In this document: piece after piece, positions 1-7,300 of the stretch | Layout of the letters: every line of letters begins with the position of its first letter | How positions within the stretch are numbered: the stretch's first letter is position 1 | Assembly (NCBI GenBank): GCA_964408435.1 | Contig: CAYOZL010000061.1 | Coordinates: 1 to 13,332 of the forward strand | Reading direction: 5' to 3' | Length of the DNA: 13,332 bases | Origin: CAYOZL01 sp964408435 | Lineage (GTDB): Bacteria; Bdellovibrionota_C; UBA2361; SZUA-149; CAYOZL01 | The notes under the pieces: generated by a model | What the model was told of the DNA's origin: nothing | The model's input: the letters and a program-made list of their open reading frames with translations, nothing else | The model's database searches: none | Translations under genes and position numbers: made by a program

Positions 1-27
1 TAGCTAAGGCTTAATCAACCTTAGCTA
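1..27. other. Perfect 9-bp inverted repeat (hairpin) at window edge
   Basis: TAGCTAAGG (1-9) is the exact reverse complement of CCTTAGCTA (19-27), with a 9-nt loop. A T-run (36-40) lies 8 nt after the stem, so this could be the tail terminator of an unseen upstream gene. The T-run is not directly attached, which makes a standard Rho-independent terminator doubtful. Any extension upstream is outside the window. Confidence 0.5.
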
Positions 28-41
28 TTTCACAACTTTTT

Positions 42-60
42 ACTCAGTCGTAAGCTGAGT
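42..60. other. Short hairpin, 6-bp stem
   Basis: ACTCAG (42-47) pairs perfectly with CTGAGT (55-60) across a 7-nt loop. It sits directly after the T-run at 36-40 and directly abuts the next paired element, which starts at 61, so the two helices could stack in an RNA. Function unknown; on its own a 6-bp stem is weak evidence. Confidence 0.35.
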
Positions 61-115
61 TGGTTAGAAGAAGATTGATTATCTTCTTTAAGGTGCAGCG
101 TCCCACCTCTAACCA
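61..115. other. Three-way-junction inverted-repeat element, possible structured RNA
   Basis: Nested perfect pairing: an outer 7-bp helix TGGTTAG (61-67) with CTAACCA (109-115). Inside it are one hairpin AGAAGAT (69-75) with ATCTTCT (81-87), extendable by A68-T88, and a second hairpin AGGTG (91-95) with CACCT (104-108). Almost no base is left unpaired at the junction. The geometry recalls a tRNA without a D arm: a 7-bp acceptor-like stem, an anticodon-like arm with loop TTGATTA, and a 5-bp T-arm-like stem abutting the acceptor strand. However, the T loop is 8 nt and lacks TTCRA, so this is not a canonical tRNA. TTTTA follows the outer helix, so a branched terminator is an alternative. No riboswitch core I know matches. 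Confidence 0.45.
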
Positions 116-143
116 TTTTATACTAAATTTAAAGCTTAACTAT

Positions 144-155
144 CTGTAATTACAG
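144..155. promoter_or_regulatory. 12-bp perfect palindrome, candidate operator
   Basis: CTGTAATTACAG is a perfect dyad centred about 75 bp upstream of the likely transcription start of the first gene. It has CTGT/ACAG ends like an enterobacterial LexA box, but the spacing is 4 bp, not 8, so I do not call it an SOS box. A dimeric regulator site is plausible from symmetry and position only. Confidence 0.3.
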
Positions 156-170
156 TTTATTTCCTTCCTC

Positions 171-194
171 AAGCATTATCACACAGAAATGCTT
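171..194. promoter_or_regulatory. 7-bp inverted repeat overlapping the promoter region
   Basis: AAGCATT (171-177) and AATGCTT (188-194) are perfect inverted repeats with a 10-bp spacer. The half-sites are 17 bp apart, start to start, close to two helical turns, as expected for two faces of a dimeric repressor. The right arm touches the candidate -35 box at 193-198, so binding here could block transcription of the first gene. This is inference from layout. Confidence 0.3.
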
Positions 195-219
195 AAAAAC
201 CCCATAACATATATATAAT
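193..219 (+). promoter_or_regulatory. Candidate sigma-70-type promoter for the three-gene operon
   Basis: TATAAT at 214-219 is an exact -10 consensus. The best -35 is TTAAAA at 193-198 (4 of 6 matches) with a short 15-bp spacer, which would make it dependent on an activator or weak. Transcription would start near 226, giving a leader of about 18 nt before the ATG at 244. The region is AT-rich, so a chance TATAAT is possible, but it is well placed for the first gene. Confidence 0.45.
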
Positions 220-243
220 AAAGAAGTTTTTTTATAGGTTTTA

Positions 244-1911
244 ATGTCTAAATTTAAGGATTCAGTAGTTCCAAAAGCTAACCCCTACCTGCTTAGGGAA
301 TTGGAATTGAAGTATCATAAGCTTGAGCAAGCTGAGCGTAAATTCGCATTAGTTAAAGAGTTAAGCTCTAAGTCTTTAGAGGAAAGACAAGAAATAGCAA
401 AGCAACTCGAGAAGCTTAAAACAGAAAACTCAGAACTTACCGTAGAAGAAAAAGAAGAAAAAGATAGAGAAGAGGCTGTTGAAAATGATACTGGTCCTTT
501 CTCCATAGCAAAGAAATTTGTGCTCGGAGTTGATCCTGATTTTTATGATGAGTATGTAGAAACTGCAATAGAAGCAACAAAGAGGGTGGCAGGGTCTGTT
601 TCTCCTGTAAGTTTTACATACGTTGATCCTTGCGAAGATAGAGAAGAAATTGATGCAGGGCTAGAGCTAGCAGCAAGAAGATATGAAGCTAAAGAATTAC
701 TTACTCAATTAAAAAAGAGGTTAAATCCTCTTCAGTTAATACGTTCTCAACTTAACATTAACGATCAAATTGATTTAGGTTACTTACCAGGCTTTAGAAG
801 CACTAGTGCTCAAGAAGCTATAAGTATAATGAGTACTGTTCATCTTTTTGCAAAAAAAATAGCAAATAAAGAAAACGATCAAGAATTAAAAGATAAGCTA
901 GGCCATTTTTCTAGTTTGATTGGTATTGGTTCTAGTTTAGATAGAGAAAGCTTTTTATCAATAGGTTTAAGTGACGAAGTCCTTACAGATAAGCAATTAG
1001 CTAAAAAGCTTGGTTTAAAAAATCTTCATACCTATGTAGATGATTTAGATTTAGTGCAAGGAAGATTGCCTCAGATGTTTTTTGAAGTTCAAGGAATGTT
1101 AAGCAGTTATAATGTTTTACAAAATATTAGCGGTAGTGAAAAAATAGTAGAGGCTTTGTTTGAAGAAATAGAACTTAAAATAGAGTTTGATGAGGATGTT
1201 AAAACTGAAGATAAAGAAGGGAAAATAACACAAGAGAAAAAACAGAAATTAGAGAGCTTAATTAAAGAAAAAATAACAGGTGAATCTGGAATTAAAAGAT
1301 ACATTGATAAAAATACATATGGTGGTGCAATTTTAAATCCACTAGTTCTTGGTGGGCAGAAAGAACGCACTCTTGAAGAATTTACTGTATTTAGATTACT
1401 AGTAGAGAAAAATAAAAGACAGGTTCAAAGCAATGGTGCTGAAAATGGTCATGAAAAAGAAATTTCACATCGACTTGTTGATGCTTATCAAGATGCAACT
1501 AGTAAAGGATTAGTGGCTGATGATATCGAAAGAATATCAGGTAAAGGAGTAGACCAACTTTTAGATTCTGAATTAGATAATTTAATTGATAGTTACAAAA
1601 CTAAAGATATTTACTTTGAGATGGAAGACTTATTTTTAGAAATAAAATCTAGTTTGCCAGCTTTTGCTGAACTTAGAGCGGCTGTTAAAGATTTTAAATC
1701 AGACATGAGTTATGATGAGTTTAAAATAGAAATTCAAAAATCAAAACAAGAAGTTGAGAGAATTATAAAAGAGACTCTTGGTTTAGATGCCGAAAAGTCT
1801 ATAGATTTAGCCAGTGCGTTTGTAGCAGCTAATGAAGGTTATTTATCTGAAAAGGCTAAACAGATCCCTGAAACTGTAAAACAAATATTGAGGAAGTTAG
1901 ATGAGCATTGA
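244..1911 (+). CDS. Uncharacterised charged, helix-rich 555-residue protein
   Basis: I do not recognise a family. The product has no signal peptide and no membrane segment and is predicted to be cytoplasmic. Residues about 14-80 are a run of Leu/Lys/Glu heptad-like sequence ending in an acidic EEKEEKDREE stretch, probably a coiled coil. The rest alternates helical and short Gly/Ser-rich turns (for example GIGSSLDRESF), with a second charged region near residues 315-345. It contains one Cys and no Trp, so no redox or metal site is evident. The ATG at 244 is preceded by AGG at 236-238 (5-nt spacing), a weak ribosome binding site. It is the first gene after the structured noncoding region and the candidate promoter. 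Its last 11 bases overlap the start of the next gene, which implies co-transcription and coupled translation. Reading frame confidence is high; function unknown. Confidence 0.9.
   Translation: MSKFKDSVVPKANPYLLRELELKYHKLEQAERKFALVKELSSKSLEERQEIAKQLEKLKTENSELTVEEKEEKDREEAVENDTGPFSIAKKFVLGVDPDFYDEYVETAIEATKRVAGSVSPVSFTYVDPCEDREEIDAGLELAARRYEAKELLTQLKKRLNPLQLIRSQLNINDQIDLGYLPGFRSTSAQEAISIMSTVHLFAKKIANKENDQELKDKLGHFSSLIGIGSSLDRESFLSIGLSDEVLTDKQLAKKLGLKNLHTYVDDLDLVQGRLPQMFFEVQGMLSSYNVLQNISGSEKIVEALFEEIELKIEFDEDVKTEDKEGKITQEKKQKLESLIKEKITGESGIKRYIDKNTYGGAILNPLVLGGQKERTLEEFTVFRLLVEKNKRQVQSNGAENGHEKEISHRLVDAYQDATSKGLVADDIERISGKGVDQLLDSELDNLIDSYKTKDIYFEMEDLFLEIKSSLPAFAELRAAVKDFKSDMSYDEFKIEIQKSKQEVERIIKETLGLDAEKSIDLASAFVAANEGYLSEKAKQIPETVKQILRKLDEH
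1891..1896 (+). promoter_or_regulatory. Ribosome binding site inside the preceding gene
   Basis: AGGAAG lies 4 nt before the ATG at 1901 and within the last codons of the first gene. It supports the 11-bp-overlap start of the second gene rather than any later ATG. Confidence 0.5.
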
Positions 1912-4363
1912 TGAGCTGAAACTTCCACAATCCGGCATACTTAGTTTGAGCGCTGGGCAAATAGAGAAAATAATTAGGAAACCTAAATCTAATTATGAAC
2001 TAATAAGCTTAGCTTTTAGCCCGCTTAGTAAGGAATTTATTAATCTTAATAATGCTGATTTATGGGAAGAATTTTGCGTTGAAAAAATTAACTCACATTT
2101 TCATGATTTAATAGATGAACAACAAGAATTAGGCATTGAAATATCAGATGAGCTAGCGCACTATCCCCTGTTTGCTAGAAGAAAAATATTAGAAATAATT
2201 AAAGAAAAAGATTTTAAGTTATTTTTAGAATTAATCGTAAAAAATCCTTTGTGCTATTATGATTGTTCGCAATTATGGGACCCGAACAAAGAGGTTACTG
2301 CGATTGTAAGAACTTATTTTACCTACCTTGCTCAAGCATACTTAAGTTCTGTCTCAGATTCTAAAGTTACAGCAGACTCTTATATTAATTTTGTTAATGA
2401 AGTTAAAAGTCCCTATAAGAATTTAGATCAAGTCTCTAACTTTTATGAAGCGGATTATTCGAGGTCGAAATTTAAAGGAATTTTTATCCAAGAATTAATT
2501 GCCGCTAGAATCGGAGTAATACTTAGATTAAGACAAGAGCAAATAGAGGGTATGGAGTGTGGTTATTTTTACATGCCTGCACCTGTTAATCTTGGCGCAA
2601 TTAAAGTTTTAGCTAATAGGTGGTTGGCAGAGCAAGCTAGAGAATTTAAAATTAATTTAGCAGGAAGGCTCTTAGAGTTTCTCTTAGAGCAAGATAAAGA
2701 AAAATATAAAGAACTATTAGACTCTTTAGGTCAAAGCTTTCAATCTATAATGTTAAGTGGAGAGGATATTAGAATTGATCCAGAATTTACTGAGTTTGCA
2801 AGAGCAGAAATTGTATATCAACAGTTTTTAAAAGTTAAAGATGCTAAAGACATAGACCAAGATCTTCTAGCTCAAGTAATTGTAGAGTTTAAAAATAAAA
2901 AAGAATATAGAGTTAAAGATTTAAGTAGAGCTAGTCATTCAATTAGATATTTACAAGGAAGAAAAATATATAAGCCTTGGGAAATTAATACTATTAATTC
3001 AGATATTAAGGGAATACAAAGACAGTATTATCAAATTGATTCAGATCTAGAAAAACTTAATAATAAGTTAAGTTTTTTGAAATCTTTAGCATCTGAGGTT
3101 CTTGAAGGAGAGCAAGAAAAGATATTATTTGATGCTGATAGAATTAGCGTTAAATATGCTTTTAATAAAAATAAATTTAGAGATCCTCTTTTATATGAAG
3201 AAATTTTTTCTTTTGAAAATAAAAACAAGCTAGCATTTAAAATAAAAAATGAATTATCTAAAAAAGATTATAACGATGTAAAGCAAGATAATATTGCTAA
3301 TGCTGAATTAGTTGATTATTTGCATATTTGGCAAGAGATTGTAAATGGCAAGAAAGTTAAGAAACTAAAAAAGAAGTATAAAGACTACAGAGTAAATAGA
3401 GTTTTAATTGAATTTTTAAGAAGAAATAAGAAAAAGAGTTTAAATCAAATTAAAGAGCTTGAGCCGAAGCTATCTAAAATGGTTGAACTTGTAAGAGGTC
3501 GTGAGGACTTAGATCAGACGTTAAGTCAATATGCAGATTTGATTATAGATTTCTCTAAAGAATTAGATTTAGAAAATAAAAAAACTAATAATAATATTAG
3601 CAAATTAGATAATTTTATTTTATTCACGCAATCTGTTGCAATTGTTTGGGATTGGTTAACTTTACAGATAGAAAATCCTTATTTAAGTGGAAGCGATAAA
3701 TCTAATCAATTTATGCCTTGGTTTGATAAAGAGCTTTCTTGTTTTATTAGAGAAAAAGATTTTAAAACTTATCAAGCTCTATGTTGTATAAGGCCAGCCT
3801 CAGTTTTAGGCTTAGAGCCAGGGGCTGATTTTAATTGGAAAGATAATCATACTTTTAAAGATTACGTTTCAGTAATCACTAAGTTATTTTTAGAATTAAG
3901 TACGAATCTATTTAATGATTTTATTTATTTTAAAAGAGCTATTTCTTCACCTTTTATTGCGTTCCTTAATTCAAATAAATACGACCTAGATAGCGCTAGT
4001 AATAAAGTGCTCTTACTCGATAATTCGCAAAAGCATCTGTTTAATTCAGAGTATAGGACTGATGCGATGACTTTTTGGGCTGATTTTCATAATCAAGCAT
4101 ATCTTGGTGATAATGTTTTTAGTGGCTTGCTCTTTGAATTAATAATGAAAGAACTAAAAGAAAATCATTCTGAGGAACATAGAGATTTTTGTATTGAGAT
4201 GCTTGAGTCAGAAAGAATTAAAGTTGGTGAATTAAGACAGCGAGTATACTCAAGTGCTGACTCACCAGAGAATAATTTAGAGAATAATTTGAACAGTAAT
4301 TTAAATTTTGAAGTCTTAGACTCAAGATTTAGTTTTTTAAATTTATTGAAAAGAAATATATGA
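1901..4363 (+). CDS. Uncharacterised 820-residue, probably cytoplasmic helical protein
   Basis: No family recognised. No signal peptide or clear membrane segment is seen; the composition is rich in Lys, Glu, Leu, Ile, Asn and aromatic residues, typical of a mainly alpha-helical soluble protein. Residues about 367-410 look like a short coiled coil. Residues about 483-527 form a strongly basic patch (KKVKKLKKKYK, then RRNKKK) that could bind nucleic acid or an acidic partner such as the first gene product. The C-terminus ends in an Asn-rich tail carrying a duplicated ENNL unit (from residue 790). The start overlaps the previous gene by 11 bp with an SD-like AGGAAG upstream. The end overlaps the next start as ATGA (4360-4363), so all three genes are probably made from one message in fixed proportion. 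Start and frame are well supported; function is not. Confidence 0.9.
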   Translation: MSIDELKLPQSGILSLSAGQIEKIIRKPKSNYELISLAFSPLSKEFINLNNADLWEEFCVEKINSHFHDLIDEQQELGIEISDELAHYPLFARRKILEIIKEKDFKLFLELIVKNPLCYYDCSQLWDPNKEVTAIVRTYFTYLAQAYLSSVSDSKVTADSYINFVNEVKSPYKNLDQVSNFYEADYSRSKFKGIFIQELIAARIGVILRLRQEQIEGMECGYFYMPAPVNLGAIKVLANRWLAEQAREFKINLAGRLLEFLLEQDKEKYKELLDSLGQSFQSIMLSGEDIRIDPEFTEFARAEIVYQQFLKVKDAKDIDQDLLAQVIVEFKNKKEYRVKDLSRASHSIRYLQGRKIYKPWEINTINSDIKGIQRQYYQIDSDLEKLNNKLSFLKSLASEVLEGEQEKILFDADRISVKYAFNKNKFRDPLLYEEIFSFENKNKLAFKIKNELSKKDYNDVKQDNIANAELVDYLHIWQEIVNGKKVKKLKKKYKDYRVNRVLIEFLRRNKKKSLNQIKELEPKLSKMVELVRGREDLDQTLSQYADLIIDFSKELDLENKKTNNNISKLDNFILFTQSVAIVWDWLTLQIENPYLSGSDKSNQFMPWFDKELSCFIREKDFKTYQALCCIRPASVLGLEPGADFNWKDNHTFKDYVSVITKLFLELSTNLFNDFIYFKRAISSPFIAFLNSNKYDLDSASNKVLLLDNSQKHLFNSEYRTDAMTFWADFHNQAYLGDNVFSGLLFELIMKELKENHSEEHRDFCIEMLESERIKVGELRQRVYSSADSPENNLENNLNSNLNFEVLDSRFSFLNLLKRNI
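4267..4302 (+). repeat. 12-bp tandem duplication in the 3' end of the 820-residue gene
   Basis: AGAGAATAATTT occurs at 4267-4278 and again, identical, at 4279-4290; a diverged third copy occupies 4291-4302. In frame it encodes ENNL-ENNL-NSNL near the C-terminus, a short low-complexity, length-variable tail. Being a multiple of 3, copy-number changes would keep the frame. Confidence 0.7.
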
Positions 4364-7300
4364 ATCGAGAAAGCAGTGCTGCAGAGGACTACGGAACTTT
4401 AAGTGAGATTACAGATAATCTCGATGAACTTATAGCCGAAACTTCTCTTGGTGCGAGTAAAAGAAAATTTGAGCATAGAAAAACAGACAGCGAATTTAGT
4501 AGATTCGATGATCTTTTTGTGCCGATTCCTGATGTAATGGAGTTATCCAGAGTTAAGCATGAAGTCGGGCAAACCAGAGGTGATTCTAAAGATGAGAGTG
4601 AACAAGTTGATGATGCAATTAGTTTAGTAGATCAGGAGCTAGAAAAAAGAAGAGAAGAGCTTGGGACTCAGTTAGCTAGTTTAGGTTTTCATGATTGGAA
4701 AGATAGAGTTGAAGAATACAAAAAACAAAACAAAGATATAAATGTAGAAGATTTAATTTTTAGTGATTATAGTGAGTGGGTAGGAGACCTTAATAGCAGG
4801 TCTTTTGTTAAAAAGCTTAGAGCAGGAAAATTAGACGGTAAAAGGTTTGGAGGTGCTCTTTCAAACCTGCAAAGAGATTTAGATGAATGGTATGATTTAA
4901 GTGCAGTTGGAAGTTTATTTTCTGTTTTTACTGGTCATAAAACTGCTCTAAAAACAAATGTTGAATCTAGTAAAAATATAGTTCGCTCAAGGCTTAAGAC
5001 GATTAAAGAATTTTCTGAAGCTCTTCGTTCCACTCGCCAAGAGTTATCAATAGTAAATCAAAGAAAAGTAGATAGAAATAAAGCGGTAGAAATTGCTCAT
5101 GATGCTTATGAAAGTGGGGATATTGAAAAAGCACAGATATACTCAATTAAAGCGGACAGCATTACAGAGGTAATTAAAACTAGACTATTAAATGCAAATG
5201 AGCTTAGTGCGAAATCTCATTTAGTTGATTATAGCAAGTTAATGCATGAGCTTGCGATCTCTCAGGAGCGTTGGAAAAAAACTGATGCTAGTTACGGTAA
5301 AACACTAATAGCAATGGAAGCTATTAGTAAAGCTGCAATAGTAGGAGTCTCAGTAACAGCAGGAATGATATTTTTACCAGGTGCTCTAGGTTTATTAGCC
5401 ACTTATGGAATAGGCACGGGAGTGCTTAGCACATTTTTAACTTCTGCAGGTCTTACAACTCTTATCGGTGGAATCCTTTCTTATGGTAGGACAACAGCTC
5501 AAGGTATTAGTAGTGAAGCTCAAGGAGTTGATTTTGACTGGGATGAACAGTTCACAGATGCATGGAACACCACTGGAGAGATAGGCTTAATGGGTGTTGG
5601 TGGTGGAATGGTATCTGGAGGAAAAATTGCGCTTGGGATTGGGTTAAACTCGGCAAGAATAACTGCAGGGGCAGGTAAAGTTGCTAGAGTAATCTCTTGG
5701 GTTAAGGGAGCAGCAGATTCAAGTGTAACTGCTATGGGGATATCTCTACCTTCTAGTGTTTGGGGCTTTAGAAATGAGCTTATACAAGCAAATCAGTTAG
5801 TAGACCAAAAAGTTGATGATGGGCGTTTAGACTACGATGAGATTCAATTTATTGAGAGCAGAAAAGATTCATTAGATGGAGAGAGAAAACTAGGAGATTA
5901 TCATAATTCAGATAACTTTGAGCCAGAAGATAAAGAGTTGTATCGAAGGATGTTAAAACGACAAAACTTTTATAATCTTTTAAAAGTTTACGGTGGAGAC
6001 ATGGCAATGAATGCTTTGTGTGGGGCTGTAGGGCATACTGCTTCTGGATTTAGAGCGAATCATTTAAAAAGTTTAATGCCTAAAGCAGGTAGTGCTAATG
6101 CAGGATTTAAAGCAGCTGTAGGAAGGCAAGCTGCAAATGTAAATATACTATCTCTTCATGCAGTCGATTTGTTAATGTCAAAAGTAGCAGCAGATATAAA
6201 CATAGGAGCAAGAGAAGCGTACCTTGGGCAAGTAGCAAGTGAGGAGGATATTATTAGAATATATTGTCAAGCACTTACTAGTGATCTTGTTGGAGCAGCT
6301 CAGGGTGAGGTGCAGGCTCGTACTCAAGTGATGGCTGAAAACTTTAGGGCTGATGCTAAAATAAATATAGACAAAGCAGTAGACAGTGATCTTAAAAAGT
6401 TAGGAGTAAAAGTAGAGCAAGAGCATAATGTTGAGCTTAAGCATCAAGCAGAATCTGGCTTTGATGGAGAAAATCATATTATAGGAATAGGAGATACTCT
6501 TGGAGATGCAAAACTTGCACAGGTATTTAAAGCACTACACTTAGAAGATAGCTATAGAAAGTTAAGTGAGAAAGCTACTGGTAGCATCGAAAGTACTAAG
6601 TTGATTAGAGAAGAAATCAATAAAGCTTTAAAACATATGAATGAACAAACGAGTTACCCAAAGGAGTTTAAAGAGGCAATACATAAAAAACTCACTGAGC
6701 TTTTCATTAGAGATAACGATAGGCAAGGTAGAATCACGGTTGAGGGTGCAGGGCAAGATAAAGATTTAGCAAAACTGCAACTAGAAGTATTATTAGAGCA
6801 TTCAAAGCAGGTATCTGCAGAAACAGAATTTAATTACACTAGATACATTAGAGGAGCAGGTAAGGATAAAATCGGGCCTTTAAATATTGCGAAAAAAGTA
6901 TCGGAGTTTCTTGGCATTAAATTTAAAAATCCTTTGCCAACTGTAAAAACTTTTTTTACTAATGGAGTTACAACTCCTGTTAGTAGAGTTGTGAGAGGTG
7001 TTTTAAATCTACCTGTTATTGGAACAGGGTTTAGAGGTATTGGAATGGGACTTAGAGGGATCGGTAACATTCTAAGGTTTCCATATTTGGCATCAAGGCG
7101 AGTTTTCGTAGAGGCTCCATTTTTAAAAGCTCTTGTGGTGCATTCTGGTCTAGGTTCAGCTAGTGCTGTAAGTGGAGTAGGTGGAGTAGCTGCTATTTGG
7201 GCTGGCTCAATTGGATTAACTAAGCACCTTGGTTTTTATGCTTCAAGAAAATTAGGTCTTAATTCATTAAGGCCGCTTGATTCTGCTGATGCATATTCTG

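Noticed and set aside
61..115. Hammerhead ribozyme, purine riboswitch or T-box from the three-way junction
   Set aside because: The conserved cores (CUGANGA/GAAA, the purine junction bases, the AGGGUGGNACCGCG T-box) are absent.
40..118. Canonical tRNA-Ile (GAT) suggested by GAGTTGGTTAGA at 57-68 and loop TTGATTA at 75-81
   Set aside because: The D-stem bases do not pair, position 37 of the loop would be T, the T loop lacks TTCRA, and the bases that look like a D loop are needed for the outer stem. Kept only as a tRNA-like structure.
144..155. LexA/SOS box
   Set aside because: CTGT and ACAG are separated by 4 bp instead of the 8 bp of the enterobacterial box, and no SOS gene follows.
315..1370. 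Minus-strand open frames opposite the first gene (about 315-506 and 1107-1370)
   Set aside because: They mirror the codon pattern of the plus-strand gene, giving Ser/Phe-rich low-complexity products without ribosome binding sites. The same applies to minus-strand frames near 3031-3228, 6834-7070, 7998-8192 and 12859-13080.
5815..5841. EF-hand calcium site in the giant protein (DDGRLDYDE)
   Set aside because: Only the second half of the loop fits; positions 1 and 3 are Gln and Val instead of acidic ligands, and no partner hand is nearby.
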